Shown here one piece after another: positions 36,670 through 47,278 of a DNA stretch of 64,000 nt (positions are counted from its first letter, which is position 1; each line of letters begins with the position of its first letter). Made by a program: the position numbers and the translations under genes. Origin of the DNA: Aliiglaciecola lipolytica (GTDB taxonomy: Bacteria; Pseudomonadota; Gammaproteobacteria; Enterobacterales; Alteromonadaceae); assembly GCF_018860635.1 (NCBI RefSeq), contig NZ_JAHKPT010000035.1, forward strand, positions 62,001 through 126,000, given 5' to 3'. The notes beneath the pieces are model-generated. The model was not told the origin of the DNA. It made no database searches and saw nothing but the letters and a program-made list of their open reading frames with translations.

Positions 36670-37533
36670 ATGTTAAAACAGCGTATAATTACAGCAGTTA
36701 TTTTAGCTCCTCTTGCGTTAATTTGTATTTTATTTTTACCACTATTAGGCTTTGAAATATTCATTGCCTTAGTGGTAGGTTTAGGCGGTTATGAGTGGGC
36801 TAATATGTCGAGTATTAAGCCTAGACCGCAAAAAGCTCTTTATGCTTTTTTCATTCTGTTCTGTTGTCTATTCTTAGTTTACTGGGTACCCACGCAAAAT
36901 ATTTGGTATCAAGGCGCTTTAAATAGTTTATATGTTTATATTTTAGGTGTGGCAGCAATCTGGTGGTTTGTTTCACTATTGATGATTATTGCTTACCCGC
37001 GCTTTTCAGCAATATGGCGAACGAGTAAAGCTATTCGGTGCTTATTCGGTTTGTTCACTCTAATCCCCACCTTTGTCTCTGTTGTCTCGTTACGCTCTCA
37101 TATGTACGATATTGACCCCCTATATGGTGTGTCACTTATATTTTATGTTTTAGGTATTGTCTGGGCCGCAGATATTGGCGCTTTTTTTGTTGGCGTCAAA
37201 TTCGGCCGACATAAACTACGCCCTAATGTTTCACCTGGCAAAACCTTAGAAGGCTTAGCAGGTGGTATTGCCGCTTCGACCGCGATTATTGCCTTTGCAG
37301 CGCTGCACTATCAAGTAGACCCCGGTAGAATATGGATGCATGTACTTATCGGTGGCTTAACCGTTGGAGTGTCAGCTTTAGGCGATCTAAACGAAAGTAT
37401 GTTTAAACGCTGTGCTGGAATTAAAGATAGCGGTAAAATACTGCCTGGTCACGGTGGTATATTAGATCGTATCGATAGCCTAACCGCGGCATTCCCTGTA
37501 TTTGCCTATTGCTACGTTTTGTGGATGGCCTAA
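36670..37533 (+). CDS. cdsA: Phosphatidate cytidylyltransferase
   Basis: A 287-aa membrane enzyme that makes CDP-diacylglycerol from phosphatidate and CTP, the entry to all phospholipids. About eight hydrophobic helices are visible. The CDP-alcohol cytidylyltransferase signature spans FKRCAGIKDSGKILPGHGG and the following LDRIDS near the C-terminus. The stop overlaps the dxr start (TAATG). Confidence 0.95.
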   Translation: MLKQRIITAVILAPLALICILFLPLLGFEIFIALVVGLGGYEWANMSSIKPRPQKALYAFFILFCCLFLVYWVPTQNIWYQGALNSLYVYILGVAAIWWFVSLLMIIAYPRFSAIWRTSKAIRCLFGLFTLIPTFVSVVSLRSHMYDIDPLYGVSLIFYVLGIVWAADIGAFFVGVKFGRHKLRPNVSPGKTLEGLAGGIAASTAIIAFAALHYQVDPGRIWMHVLIGGLTVGVSALGDLNESMFKRCAGIKDSGKILPGHGGILDRIDSLTAAFPVFAYCYVLWMA

Positions 37534-38714
37534 TGCAAAATATAGCGATTTTAGGAGCGACCGGCTCCATTGGTCAAAGCACTTTGGATGTTATTCAATT
37601 ACATCCAGAAAAATACAATGTGGTCGCGTTAACTGCCCATTCCAGTGTAGACAAACTAATATCCCAAGCGATTCTGTTTCAACCTAATTATCTGGTTATT
37701 TCTGATTTAGCCTCCTACACCTACGCTAAGCAGGCATTACAAAATGCCAATTTAAAGTGTGAATTGTTGGTGGGACAAGAAGGCTTATGTCAGGTGGCGT
37801 CAGACTCCAGTGTCGACAGTGTTATGGCGGCAATTGTAGGCGCAGCCGGGTTACTACCAACGTTAGCTGCCGTCAAATCTGGCAAAAAAGTCATGTTGGC
37901 GAACAAAGAGTCTTTGGTTATGTGTGGTGATATTTTTATTCAAGAAGTGAATAAAACAGGTGCCCAATTACTGCCGATCGACAGTGAACATAACGCAATT
38001 TTTCAATGCCTTCCTGCCGATTTCAAATATGGCGACCTTGCAGCGTCAGGCATTGCCAAAATATTATTAACCGGTTCCGGTGGGCCTTTTTTAAATCGCT
38101 CGTTGGATACTTTTGTCGATATTACGCCGGATCAAGCCTGTGCTCATCCTAATTGGGATATGGGGCGGAAGATTTCTGTTGATTCTGCCACTATGATGAA
38201 TAAAGGCTTGGAGTTTATCGAAGCCAAATGGTTATTTGGCTTAAATTCTGCGGATATTCAAATCGTGTTGCACCCACAAAGTATTATTCATTCAATGGTT
38301 CAATATGCGGATGGTTCAGTGCTTGCGCAGATGGGCAATCCGGATATGAAAACGCCAATCGCCCATTGCTTGGCGTTTCCGAATCGAATTAATGCTGGAG
38401 TGACTCCCTTAGATTTTGCTGCGTTAGCAGATTTTAGTTTTCAGGTGCCAGATTTACAACGTTATCCAAACTTGAAATTAGCCATTAATGCCTGTGATGC
38501 TGGGCAATACGCGACAACTGCTTTAAATGCGGCGAACGAAATTGCGGTGGAAGCTTTTCTGTCGCATCAAATCGGATTTTCGCAAATTGCCGAAGTGAAT
38601 GAAGAAATGTTACAGCGCATCGAAGCGCAACATTTGCAAGATATTGATGGGATTTTAGGCCTTGATAAACAAGTTAGATCCCTTGCTAAACAATTTATAG
38701 GAACCTTAGTTTGA
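37533..38714 (+). CDS. dxr: 1-deoxy-D-xylulose 5-phosphate reductoisomerase
   Basis: A 393-aa NADPH enzyme of the non-mevalonate isoprenoid (MEP) pathway, converting DXP to MEP. The N-terminal NADPH motif GATGSIGQST and the metal and substrate segments (MLANKESLV, LPIDSEHNAIFQ, GSGGPF) are intact. The start ATG shares its A with the cdsA stop (TAATG); a longer in-frame start within cdsA is rejected. The gene supplies the pathway that feeds uppS upstream. Confidence 0.97.
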   Translation: MQNIAILGATGSIGQSTLDVIQLHPEKYNVVALTAHSSVDKLISQAILFQPNYLVISDLASYTYAKQALQNANLKCELLVGQEGLCQVASDSSVDSVMAAIVGAAGLLPTLAAVKSGKKVMLANKESLVMCGDIFIQEVNKTGAQLLPIDSEHNAIFQCLPADFKYGDLAASGIAKILLTGSGGPFLNRSLDTFVDITPDQACAHPNWDMGRKISVDSATMMNKGLEFIEAKWLFGLNSADIQIVLHPQSIIHSMVQYADGSVLAQMGNPDMKTPIAHCLAFPNRINAGVTPLDFAALADFSFQVPDLQRYPNLKLAINACDAGQYATTALNAANEIAVEAFLSHQIGFSQIAEVNEEMLQRIEAQHLQDIDGILGLDKQVRSLAKQFIGTLV

Positions 38715-40060
38715 TTTTTGAGTTTATTCGCAATCTTTCCGCATTTGTCGTTGCCTTAGGGATACTCGTTGCGGTCCATGAATGGGGACATTTTTGGGTT
38801 GCCCGACGCTGCGGCGTCAAAGTTGAACGATTTTCTATTGGTTTCGGCAAAGCCTTGTGGTCGCGCACAGACAAACTGGGAACCGAATATGTTATCGCTG
38901 CTATTCCTCTGGGTGGTTACGTAAAAATGCTGGATGAACGAGTGGAGCAGGTTAGCGATGCTGATTTACCCTATGCGTTTAATCGCCAACATGTGCTCAA
39001 ACGCATCGCGATAGTCGCTGCCGGACCTATGGTTAACTTCTTATTCGCGATTTTCGCGATTTATTTAATGTTACTGATTGGCCAACAATCGGTTAAACCC
39101 ATTGTTGGAAATATTGAACCGGATTCAATTGCCGCCAATGCAGGGTTTGCTGAACGGGATCAAATTACCCAAATATCTGGGCACGAGACCAACGACTGGC
39201 AATCGGTGAACTATGAAGTGATGCGGCTGATTGGTGATTCAAGTACCCAAGTGCAAGTCACCACTAAAGACGGTTACAACAAAGTTTTGGATTTAGATTT
39301 AAGGAATTGGCAATTTGACCCTGAAACCACGTCACCAATGGCGAGTTTGGGCTTTGCACCTTATCGCACTAACCCCACTAAACAGCTTGCTTTGGTGAGT
39401 GAATCTTCGCCAGCAGCTGACGCCGGATTGCAGGTGAATGACATTATTCTCAAGTTTAATGGAACTACTGTGGCAAATTGGGAACAAATAGTGGAGCTGA
39501 TTGAGCAGCACCCTAAACAAAATGTTACTATCACAATCGATAGAAATGGCATTGAACAGCAGGTGACAGCGACTATTGGCGTGAAACCAGACGATCCTGA
39601 TAAGGGATTATTAGGTGTAGTTACCTACTTAGAACCTTATCCGGAAGAGTATTTATTTCACAAGCAGTATGGTCCAATTGAAGGTTTATCTGAAGGAGTA
39701 AGTGAAACCTGGCGACTTATAACATTGAGTTTTGACATGATTGGTAAGCTTTTTACCGGTGATGTATCTGTTAAAAGTTTAAGTGGCCCAATTTCGATTG
39801 CCCAAGGTGCGGGTATGACGGCCAGTGCTGGAATTGTCGCATTTTTGAGCTTTTTAGCGCTTATTAGTGTGAATTTAGGGATTATTAATCTTTTCCCTCT
39901 TCCTGTGCTTGATGGCGGGCACTTACTCTATTATTTTATAGAGCTTTTAACTGGGCGACCGGTTCCGGAATCCGTACAGGAAGTGGGATTTAAAATTGGC
40001 GGGATCATCTTGTTACTGTTAATGACAGTAGCTTTTTATAATGACATTGCGCGTTTATAG
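38711..40060 (+). CDS. rseP: Site-2 intramembrane metalloprotease RseP
   Basis: A 449-aa inner-membrane zinc protease that makes the second cut in anti-sigma factor RseA and clears signal-peptide remnants. The zinc motif HEWGH lies in TM1 (about residues 23-27), the third ligand in NLFPLPVLDGGHL in the C-terminal membrane region, and two PDZ domains lie between (about 115-290). The start is TTG, overlapping the dxr stop (TTGA). Confidence 0.96.
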   Translation: MIFEFIRNLSAFVVALGILVAVHEWGHFWVARRCGVKVERFSIGFGKALWSRTDKLGTEYVIAAIPLGGYVKMLDERVEQVSDADLPYAFNRQHVLKRIAIVAAGPMVNFLFAIFAIYLMLLIGQQSVKPIVGNIEPDSIAANAGFAERDQITQISGHETNDWQSVNYEVMRLIGDSSTQVQVTTKDGYNKVLDLDLRNWQFDPETTSPMASLGFAPYRTNPTKQLALVSESSPAADAGLQVNDIILKFNGTTVANWEQIVELIEQHPKQNVTITIDRNGIEQQVTATIGVKPDDPDKGLLGVVTYLEPYPEEYLFHKQYGPIEGLSEGVSETWRLITLSFDMIGKLFTGDVSVKSLSGPISIAQGAGMTASAGIVAFLSFLALISVNLGIINLFPLPVLDGGHLLYYFIELLTGRPVPESVQEVGFKIGGIILLLLMTVAFYNDIARL

Positions 40061-40122
40061 TGTGGATGACACAAACTACATTGCCGAAGTAGGCTATGAG
40101 TGCTTAGGAAGAATATTAATAA

Positions 40123-42588
40123 ATGAAGTTTAAACAGTTAGTTGTAGCCGGATTCATATGGTCCAGTGCTAGCTTAGCCTTAGCTGCTACAGACCAAGAG
40201 TTCGTCGTATCCGACATCAAAGTTGAAGGTTTACAAAGGGTTGCTTTGGGAGCCGCGCTGACCTATCTGCCTGTGCAAGTCGGTGACACTATGAATAGTT
40301 TCCGTTCGGCTCAGTTAATTCGTAGCCTGTATTCATCTACTCACTTTGAAAGTATCGAAATTCTTCGTGATGGCACCACTTTGGTTGTGAAAGTCAAAGA
40401 GCGTCCAACCATCAGTAATATTATCTTTGACGGCAATGACGATATAAAAGATGAGCAGTTGCAAGAAAGTCTTGATGGCAACAACATCCGCGTGGGTGAG
40501 CCGTTGGATAAAACGGTTTTAACCGGTATCGAAAATGGCTTAAAAGACTTTTTCTACAGTATTGGTAAATACAATGCTGATGTTAGCGCCATTGTCACGC
40601 CATTGCCTCGTAACCGAGTTGATTTGAAGCTGTTGTTTGAAGAAGGTGACTCTGCAAAAATTCAACAAATTAACATTGTCGGTAATGAAGTCTTCTCTGA
40701 CGCTGAGTTGTTAAGACAAATGGAGTTAAAGTTCGATACACCGTGGTGGGACTTTTTATCTGAAACCCGTTATCAAAAACAAACTCTCTCTGGTGATATG
40801 GAAACGTTACGAAGCTACTACCTAGACCGCGGTTATTTGCGCTATCAGGTAGACTCAACGCAAGTATCTATGACCCCGGAAAAAGATGGTATTTATGTCA
40901 CAATGAATATCTCTGAAGGTGAGCAATACACTATTTCTGAAGTAGACCTAATTGGTGACCTATTGGGTAACGAAGAATACATGCGCGCTGTATTACCGCT
41001 TACCGCTGGTGAGTTATATAACCAAGCAGAAGTAACCTACACAGAAGAGTTCTTCAGTAAATATTTAGGTCGTTTTGGATATGCGTATCCGACAGTAACC
41101 ACGATCCCTGAAATTAATGATGAAGACAAAACTGTTAAATTGACGCTATCTGTCGATCCTGGAAAACGTATTTACGTGAACCGCATTACCTTCGAAGGTA
41201 ATACAGTGACTGCCGATGAGGTTTTACGTCAGTCGGTCAGTCAAATGGAAGGTACTTGGCTTTCGAACAGTTCGTTGGAATCGTCTAAGAATAACTTGTC
41301 ACGTTTGACCTACATGGAAGAAGTGGATTTTGAAACCGTCCGTTTACCAGGTGAAGATGACAAAGTTGATGTGGTATATAAAGTTAAAGAACAACCTTCT
41401 GGTTCATTTAATGCTGGTGTGGGTTACGGTGATAGAACCAAACTTAGCCTGCAAGCCGGTATTCAACAGGACAACTTCTTAGGTACAGGTAAACGATTGG
41501 CATTCAATGTTAGTACTGTATCTTACCAAAAGAGTGTGCAGCTTTCCTACACAGACCCTTATTTCACTATTGATGGAATTAGTTTGGGCGGAAATATTTC
41601 ATATAGTGAATTCGATGCTGGAAGTGCAAACCTTGTACAATACAACAGTAAACAATACACCGTTGGAATAAACGCTGGTTATCCAATTAATGAATTCAAC
41701 CGAATTAATTTTGGCTTGAGTTATAGTGATGTAGAGTTATCTCGTCGCAGTAACTATGAACAGACAGACCGTTTTTACAACCAATTTGTGAATGAAGATG
41801 ATCCAGATGCACCTATTGATTATTCTAGTTTCCTAGCATCTGTATCTTGGACTCGTAGTACTCTAAACCGAGGGATTTTCCCAACGGCTGGTTCGTCACA
41901 AAGCGCATCCTTTAGCATTACTACTCCTAATTCTGATGTAAATTATTTCAAATCGATTTTTGATACTAAATTCTACTTCCCGCTTACCCGTGATCAAAGA
42001 TGGTCAGTGCTTACTCGATTGCGCGCAGGTTACGGTAACGGTTATGGTGAAACAAATGGCATAGAACAGATATTGCCATTCACTCAAAACTTTACGGCCG
42101 GTGGTAGCGATACCTTACGCGGATTCGAAAATAACACTGTTGGACCTCGTGGCGTACAATTGTCACCCACAAGTATTACCGGACCAGACGGTGAAACTAT
42201 CTTGTTAGGTCCTGAATCTGACCGGGTTGCAGTATCTTCTCGTTCCTTAGGTGGTAACGCGATGTTGCTCGGTGGTGTAGAATTAATTGTACCTACTCCG
42301 TTTGTTGGCGAAGAGTTTGATAATTCAGTGCGTTCAAGCTTGTTTCTTGATGCCGGTAATGTGTGGGATACTGAATTCGACTATAGCTTATATCGTGATC
42401 TAGATCAGATTAGTGAAGACCCTGTAGCAGATTACGGCGATTGGACTCGCTATAGAGCTTCTTACGGAGTTTCTGTACAATGGTTATCACCAATGGGTCC
42501 AATGGTCTTTAGTTTCTCTAGAGCTTTACAAGAACGTGTTGGGGATGATGTGAAATTCTTCTCTTTCAACATTGGACAAACATTTTAA
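40123..42588 (+). CDS. bamA: Outer membrane protein assembly factor BamA
   Basis: An 821-aa outer-membrane insertase, core of the BAM complex. It has a signal peptide (about residues 1-22, ending LALAA), five POTRA domains in the periplasm (about 25-425) and a 16-strand C-terminal barrel. The barrel ends in FNIGQTF, with the terminal Phe needed for its own insertion. The conserved [11 protein letters not shown] (VRGF-type) loop motif is present. The rseP-bamA-skp-lpxD order is the standard gammaproteobacterial envelope cluster. Confidence 0.97.
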   Translation: MKFKQLVVAGFIWSSASLALAATDQEFVVSDIKVEGLQRVALGAALTYLPVQVGDTMNSFRSAQLIRSLYSSTHFESIEILRDGTTLVVKVKERPTISNIIFDGNDDIKDEQLQESLDGNNIRVGEPLDKTVLTGIENGLKDFFYSIGKYNADVSAIVTPLPRNRVDLKLLFEEGDSAKIQQINIVGNEVFSDAELLRQMELKFDTPWWDFLSETRYQKQTLSGDMETLRSYYLDRGYLRYQVDSTQVSMTPEKDGIYVTMNISEGEQYTISEVDLIGDLLGNEEYMRAVLPLTAGELYNQAEVTYTEEFFSKYLGRFGYAYPTVTTIPEINDEDKTVKLTLSVDPGKRIYVNRITFEGNTVTADEVLRQSVSQMEGTWLSNSSLESSKNNLSRLTYMEEVDFETVRLPGEDDKVDVVYKVKEQPSGSFNAGVGYGDRTKLSLQAGIQQDNFLGTGKRLAFNVSTVSYQKSVQLSYTDPYFTIDGISLGGNISYSEFDAGSANLVQYNSKQYTVGINAGYPINEFNRINFGLSYSDVELSRRSNYEQTDRFYNQFVNEDDPDAPIDYSSFLASVSWTRSTLNRGIFPTAGSSQSASFSITTPNSDVNYFKSIFDTKFYFPLTRDQRWSVLTRLRAGYGNGYGETNGIEQILPFTQNFTAGGSDTLRGFENNTVGPRGVQLSPTSITGPDGETILLGPESDRVAVSSRSLGGNAMLLGGVELIVPTPFVGEEFDNSVRSSLFLDAGNVWDTEFDYSLYRDLDQISEDPVADYGDWTRYRASYGVSVQWLSPMGPMVFSFSRALQERVGDDVKFFSFNIGQTF

Positions 42589-42640
42589 ACATAATTTAGC
42601 ATGAGCTAATTAGTATTATAAAAACAGGAAGGAGTTCCCT

Positions 42641-43156
42641 TTGAAACAAGTATTTAAAACCTTAGTCGTTACTGCACTTTTGAGCAGTGCTTTATTAAGT
42701 TCAGTAGCTTACGCAGAACAGAAAATTGCTGTTGTAAGTCGCGAGGCGGTAATTCAGCAAATGCCACAAGCGATTGCTAGTCAGCAAGCTTTGCAAATTG
42801 AATTTAAAGACGAAGGTTCAAAAGTAGATGCGATGCGTCAAAAGATAGCCACTGATCTTGAGTCGCTTAAGAAAAACGCACCGACTATGAGTGAAGCACA
42901 AATTAAAGCTGAACAAGAGCGTTTACAAGCAGCTAACACTGAATTTGAAGCGCTAGCTAAACCTTTGCAAGAAAAGCTACAAAAACGTAGACAAGAAGAA
43001 AACACCAAAATCGTTACTATGCTACAACAAGCTATCCAAGCAGTTGTAAATGAAGAAAATATCGACATGGTTCTAGATAGACAAGCGGTTGTATTCGCTA
43101 CTCCTCAATACGATATCTCAGAGAAAGTATTGAAAAAAGTTAGTCAAATGAAATAA
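42641..43156 (+). CDS. skp: Periplasmic chaperone Skp (OmpH)
   Basis: A 171-aa chaperone that carries unfolded outer-membrane proteins to BamA. It has a signal peptide (residues about 1-25, ending VAYA) and a trimeric jellyfish layout: a small beta core (IAVVSREAVIQQMPQ and the C-terminal MVLDRQAVVF) with long coiled-coil arms between. The start is TTG, with AGGAAGGAG upstream. Confidence 0.94.
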   Translation: MKQVFKTLVVTALLSSALLSSVAYAEQKIAVVSREAVIQQMPQAIASQQALQIEFKDEGSKVDAMRQKIATDLESLKKNAPTMSEAQIKAEQERLQAANTEFEALAKPLQEKLQKRRQEENTKIVTMLQQAIQAVVNEENIDMVLDRQAVVFATPQYDISEKVLKKVSQMK

Positions 43157-43171
43157 CCTACCGGAGCCTGT

Positions 43172-44206
43172 ATGCAGTCACTCAGTTTAAAACAATTGGC
43201 AGATCTTATTGGTGCATCTATCCATTTATCTGGCAATGATACTGAGGATACCCAAATTAATAGTTTGAGTACCTTGGCGAATGCAGGCATTGGTCAGATT
43301 TCCTTTTTAGCCAATAGCAAGTATCGTAGTCACCTGGCTGACACTAGAGCACAAGCGGTTATTTTACATCCAGACGAGTTATCCCATTGTCCTTGCACTG
43401 CACTAGTTCATCCAAATCCATACGTGGGATTTGCATTGGTTGCACAGGCTCTTGATACGACTCCGGCTGCGGCATCAGGTATCCATCCAACAGCCGTTAT
43501 CGGCCAAGACGCAAAACTTGGCAATAACGTGAGTGTGGGAGCCAATGCTGTGATTGAATCAGGCGTGGTTTTAGGCGATGACGTGCAAGTTGGTGCAGGT
43601 ACTTTTGTAGGCAAAAACTGTCAACTAGGTAACAGAACTAAACTTTGGGCAAATGTCACCGTTTATCACGATTCGGTAATCGGCGAAGATTGCTTAGTGC
43701 AATCTGCTACTGTTATTGGTAGTGACGGTTTTGGATACGCTAACGATAAAGGTAAGTGGATTAAGATCCCTCAGTTGGGACGAGTCATTATTGGTAATCG
43801 TGTCGAGATTGGCGCTAGTACTACTATCGATCGCGGTGCTCTTGAAGATACAATTATCGGCGATGGGGTGATACTGGATAATCAATTGCAAATTGCCCAT
43901 AACGTAGAAATAGGTGAAAACACTGCTATGGCAGCGTGTTCAGTTATTGCTGGCAGTACCAAATTGGGTAAAAATTGTAGCGTTGCAGGATTGTGCGGTT
44001 TTAACGGACATATTGAAGTTTGTGATAACTCTCATTTTACTGGAATGAGTATGATTACCAAGAGCATAACCGAACCTGGTTTATATTCCTCAGGTATGCC
44101 GGCGGTGCCCAATCTTGAGTGGCGTAAAAATGCAGTTCAATTCAAAAAAATAACGTCTCTTGCTCAACGTGTCAAAGTTTTAGAGAAACAACAATCTACA
44201 AAGTAA
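43172..44206 (+). CDS. lpxD: UDP-3-O-(3-hydroxyacyl)glucosamine N-acyltransferase
   Basis: A 344-aa acyltransferase, third step of lipid A synthesis, adding a hydroxyacyl chain to the 2-amino group. It has an N-terminal uridine-binding domain, then a left-handed beta helix of hexapeptide repeats (about residues 100-310) and a C-terminal helix. The catalytic His is in LQIAHNVEIG (about residue 242). It lies 16 bp after skp. Confidence 0.96.
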   Translation: MQSLSLKQLADLIGASIHLSGNDTEDTQINSLSTLANAGIGQISFLANSKYRSHLADTRAQAVILHPDELSHCPCTALVHPNPYVGFALVAQALDTTPAAASGIHPTAVIGQDAKLGNNVSVGANAVIESGVVLGDDVQVGAGTFVGKNCQLGNRTKLWANVTVYHDSVIGEDCLVQSATVIGSDGFGYANDKGKWIKIPQLGRVIIGNRVEIGASTTIDRGALEDTIIGDGVILDNQLQIAHNVEIGENTAMAACSVIAGSTKLGKNCSVAGLCGFNGHIEVCDNSHFTGMSMITKSITEPGLYSSGMPAVPNLEWRKNAVQFKKITSLAQRVKVLEKQQSTK

Positions 44207-44244
44207 CAGGGTAGTTCCCATTACTTATTAAAGGAGATCAGCCT

Positions 44245-44691
44245 TTGGCCGACAATTTGAACACCATCGAAATCGAAGAAATCATGGAGCTTTTACCCCA
44301 TAGATATCCATTTCTATTGATTGATAGAGTAACTGAATATGTTTTAGGCGAAACGATTAAAGCCTATAAAAATGTTACCTTTAATGAACCTTGTTTCACA
44401 GGTCATTTCCCTGGAAAACCCATATTCCCTGGTGTTTTAATTCTTGAAGCAATGGCACAAGCTGCGGGCATATTAGGGTTTAAAACTGCGGGAAATAGTG
44501 ATGAGTTATACCTTTATGCTGGTATCGACAACGCACGCTTTAAGCGCCCTGTAGTTCCTGGCGATAGATTAGATTTCGACGTGTGTGTTGTGAAAGAGAA
44601 GCGCGGTATATGGAAATTTAAAGGCGTTGCCAGTGTGGATGGTCAAGAAGCTTGTGTTGCTGAATTTATGTGTGCAATGAGGAAAATGTAA
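44245..44691 (+). CDS. fabZ: 3-hydroxyacyl-ACP dehydratase FabZ
   Basis: A 148-aa hot-dog-fold dehydratase of fatty-acid elongation. The catalytic His is in [12 protein letters not shown] and the Glu in [13 protein letters not shown], with the [13 protein letters not shown] opening typical of FabZ. The start is TTG with AAGGAGA upstream. It sits between lpxD and lpxA as in E. coli, balancing lipid A and phospholipid synthesis for hydroxyacyl-ACP. Confidence 0.97.
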   Translation: MADNLNTIEIEEIMELLPHRYPFLLIDRVTEYVLGETIKAYKNVTFNEPCFTGHFPGKPIFPGVLILEAMAQAAGILGFKTAGNSDELYLYAGIDNARFKRPVVPGDRLDFDVCVVKEKRGIWKFKGVASVDGQEACVAEFMCAMRKM

Positions 44692-44694
44692 CCA

Positions 44695-45465
44695 GTGATC
44701 CATGAAACAGCTATTGTGCACCCGTCTGCTAAGTTAGCAGCAGACGTTCAAGTTGGTCCATATTCCGTTATCGGTGAAGATGTCGAGATAGGAAGTGGAA
44801 CGGTTGTCGAATCACATGTGGTCATTAAGGGACCATGTACTATTGGTAAAAACAATCGTTTTTTCCAGTTTGGTTCGATTGGTGAAGAATGCCAGGATAA
44901 AAAGTATGCTGGAGAAAAAACCCGATTAGAAATTGGTGACAACAATGTTTTTCGGGAATGTGTGACTATCCATCGTGGTACGGTTCAAGATAAATCACTG
45001 ACCAAAATAGGCTCAAATAATTTATTTATGGCTTACGCACATGTGGCGCATGATTGTGTTGTTGGAGATGATAACATCTTTGCTAACAATGCGACCCTTG
45101 CTGGTCATGTACATGTTGGCAACTACGTTATCTTAGGTGGTAACACGGCTGTGCACCAGTTCTGCCATATTGGCTCTAACAGTTTTACTGGTGGCGGTGG
45201 CATCATATTACGTGATATCCCTCCCTTTGTTATGATCAATGGTATCGACAATACGCCGGCAGGAATTAACTCCGAAGGGTTGCGTCGCAGAGGCTATGAT
45301 AAAGAGGTAATAATGAGTATTAAACGTGCTTATAAAGTACTTTATCGGAACGGCAATCGTGCCGAAGAAGCCGTTCAAGAGTTACGCAAAATGGCCGAAA
45401 CCACAAAAGAAGTGGGATTAATGGCTGATTTTGTAGCAAACTCTGCCCGAGGAATAATCCGCTAA
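44695..45465 (+). CDS. lpxA: UDP-N-acetylglucosamine acyltransferase
   Basis: A 256-aa trimeric enzyme, first step of lipid A synthesis, moving a hydroxyacyl chain from ACP to UDP-GlcNAc. The left-handed beta helix covers about residues 1-185 and the catalytic His is in MAYAHVAHDCVVGD (about residue 122). The C-terminal helical domain follows. The start is GTG, 3 bases after the fabZ stop. Confidence 0.97.
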   Translation: MIHETAIVHPSAKLAADVQVGPYSVIGEDVEIGSGTVVESHVVIKGPCTIGKNNRFFQFGSIGEECQDKKYAGEKTRLEIGDNNVFRECVTIHRGTVQDKSLTKIGSNNLFMAYAHVAHDCVVGDDNIFANNATLAGHVHVGNYVILGGNTAVHQFCHIGSNSFTGGGGIILRDIPPFVMINGIDNTPAGINSEGLRRRGYDKEVIMSIKRAYKVLYRNGNRAEEAVQELRKMAETTKEVGLMADFVANSARGIIR

Positions 45466-45507
45466 TCATACTGATTAGCTTTATCGCAAACTGCGAGCCA
45501 ACCTTAT

Positions 45508-46686
45508 ATGTCTAAGCGTCCTTTGAAAATTGCTATCGTCGCCGGAGAAGCCTCTGGCGACGTGTTAGCTGCGGGTATGATAAAACAGATTTTGGCAATT
45601 CACCCCGATGCACAGTTTACAGGAATTGCCGGTCCTAATATGCTTGAGCAAGGTTGCGAAACCTTGTTTGAAATGGAAGAACTTTCTGTGATGGGGATAG
45701 TAGAGGTACTGTCCCGTATTCGCCGATTACTGTTTATTCGAAAAACCGTCCTGCAACATTTTACCGATAATCCCCCCGATGTCTTTATCGGAGTGGATGC
45801 CCCTGATTTTAATCTGCCGTTAGAAAAGAAACTAAAAAAACTTGGGGTCAAAACCGTCCATTACGTCAGTCCTACAGTGTGGGCTTGGCGGGAAAATAGA
45901 ATTTATGGGATTGCTGAAGCGACTAACTTAGTACTCAGTATTTTTCCATTCGAAAAAGCCGTTTACGACAAACATGGATTCCCTTGCCAATATGTTGGCC
46001 ATACTATGGCGGATGATATTGAGCTTTACCCCGATCAAACTCTAGCTCGCCAACAACTTGATGGCGTAACGTTAAGCAAAGACGCAAAAGTGCTGGCGTT
46101 GCTACCGGGCAGCCGGGCTGGCGAAGTGAATATGTTGCTTGAGGTCTTTTTACAAAGCGCAAGCAAAGTGTGTACTACGGTAAGTGAATTACATGTGGTG
46201 ATCCCCGCTGTCAATGAAGTGCGAAAATCGCAAATTGAAGCCATAGTGTCGGCGTTTAAGAGCTTGCCAGAGTATCCGCAAAACATGCATATTTCAGTGC
46301 TTATGCGGCAATCTCGTAATGTTATGATCGCCTCGGATGCTATTCTACTTGCCTCTGGTACTGCGTCACTTGAAGCTATGTTATGTAAGCGTCCAATGGT
46401 GGTAGCCTATCGTTTAAAATGGCTTACACATCAAATAATGAAAGCAATGTATAAACCCAATTACTTCTCACTGCCTAATGTGCTAGCAGATAAACCCATT
46501 GTGCCTGAATTATTACAAGAACAAGTGAACCCTGAAACCATCTCTGAATATCTGATCCCGATGTTCGCCGGTGATAGCGTAAAGATTCCAGAGGAGTTTG
46601 TTGGTTTGCATGAAATGTTAAAACAGGACGCAGATAAACAAGCTGCGGCTGCCGTATTAAAGTTAATTGGTACAGAATATGAGTGA
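45508..46686 (+). CDS. lpxB: Lipid-A-disaccharide synthase
   Basis: A 392-aa GT19 glycosyltransferase that joins UDP-diacylglucosamine and lipid X. The N-terminal [14 protein letters not shown], the middle [13 protein letters not shown] and the C-terminal [10 protein letters not shown] and [11 protein letters not shown] segments are diagnostic. It is a peripheral inner-membrane protein. Its stop overlaps the rnhB start by 8 bases. Confidence 0.97.
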   Translation: MSKRPLKIAIVAGEASGDVLAAGMIKQILAIHPDAQFTGIAGPNMLEQGCETLFEMEELSVMGIVEVLSRIRRLLFIRKTVLQHFTDNPPDVFIGVDAPDFNLPLEKKLKKLGVKTVHYVSPTVWAWRENRIYGIAEATNLVLSIFPFEKAVYDKHGFPCQYVGHTMADDIELYPDQTLARQQLDGVTLSKDAKVLALLPGSRAGEVNMLLEVFLQSASKVCTTVSELHVVIPAVNEVRKSQIEAIVSAFKSLPEYPQNMHISVLMRQSRNVMIASDAILLASGTASLEAMLCKRPMVVAYRLKWLTHQIMKAMYKPNYFSLPNVLADKPIVPELLQEQVNPETISEYLIPMFAGDSVKIPEEFVGLHEMLKQDADKQAAAAVLKLIGTEYE

Positions 46687-47278
46687 GGCTTGCCTTATCG
46701 CCGGGGTTGATGAAGTCGGCCGTGGACCTTTGGTGGGAGATGTTGTGACCGCAGCGGTAATATTGGATCCGCAAAAGCCTATTTTAGGATTAAACGATTC
46801 CAAAAAACTGAGCGAGAAAAAACGCAACGTATTGTTCAACCAAATTATTGAAAATGCATTATGTTGGTCAGTAGGGCGAGCTAGCCCAAAAGAAATTGAT
46901 CAACTGAATATTCTACATGCCACTATGTTGGCTATGAAACGCGCTGTTGAAGGTTTATCAATTCAGCCTGATTTGGTGCAAGTCGATGGTAATCGATGCC
47001 CAGATTGGCATTATGCCAGTGAAGCAATCGTTAAAGGCGATGGCAGTGTCGCAGAAATTTCAGCCGCGTCTATTATTGCTAAAGTCACCAGAGATCGGGA
47101 GATGGCAGAATTGCATTTACGCTATCCTGAGTATGGTTTTGATCAACATAAAGGCTACCCTACCAAAGCTCATTTGTTACGTTTAGCTGAGCTAGGGCCA
47201 ACGGAAGAATACCGTATGAGTTTTAAACCTGTGCAACAAATATTGATACAACACAATGGAGTCATCCATGCAGTCTGA
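46679..47278 (+). CDS. rnhB: Ribonuclease HII
   Basis: A 199-aa nuclease that cuts at ribonucleotides in DNA and removes RNA from hybrids. The catalytic acids are in [20 protein letters not shown] and [18 protein letters not shown]. The start ATG at 46679 lies within the end of lpxB; a longer start at 46667 is less likely. The stop overlaps the dnaE start. The lpxB-rnhB-dnaE order is conserved. Confidence 0.95.
   Translation: MSEACLIAGVDEVGRGPLVGDVVTAAVILDPQKPILGLNDSKKLSEKKRNVLFNQIIENALCWSVGRASPKEIDQLNILHATMLAMKRAVEGLSIQPDLVQVDGNRCPDWHYASEAIVKGDGSVAEISAASIIAKVTRDREMAELHLRYPEYGFDQHKGYPTKAHLLRLAELGPTEEYRMSFKPVQQILIQHNGVIHAV

Noticed and set aside
47256-47267. dnaE start at 47256
   Set aside because: No ribosome-binding site, while 47268 has GGAG at the right distance.
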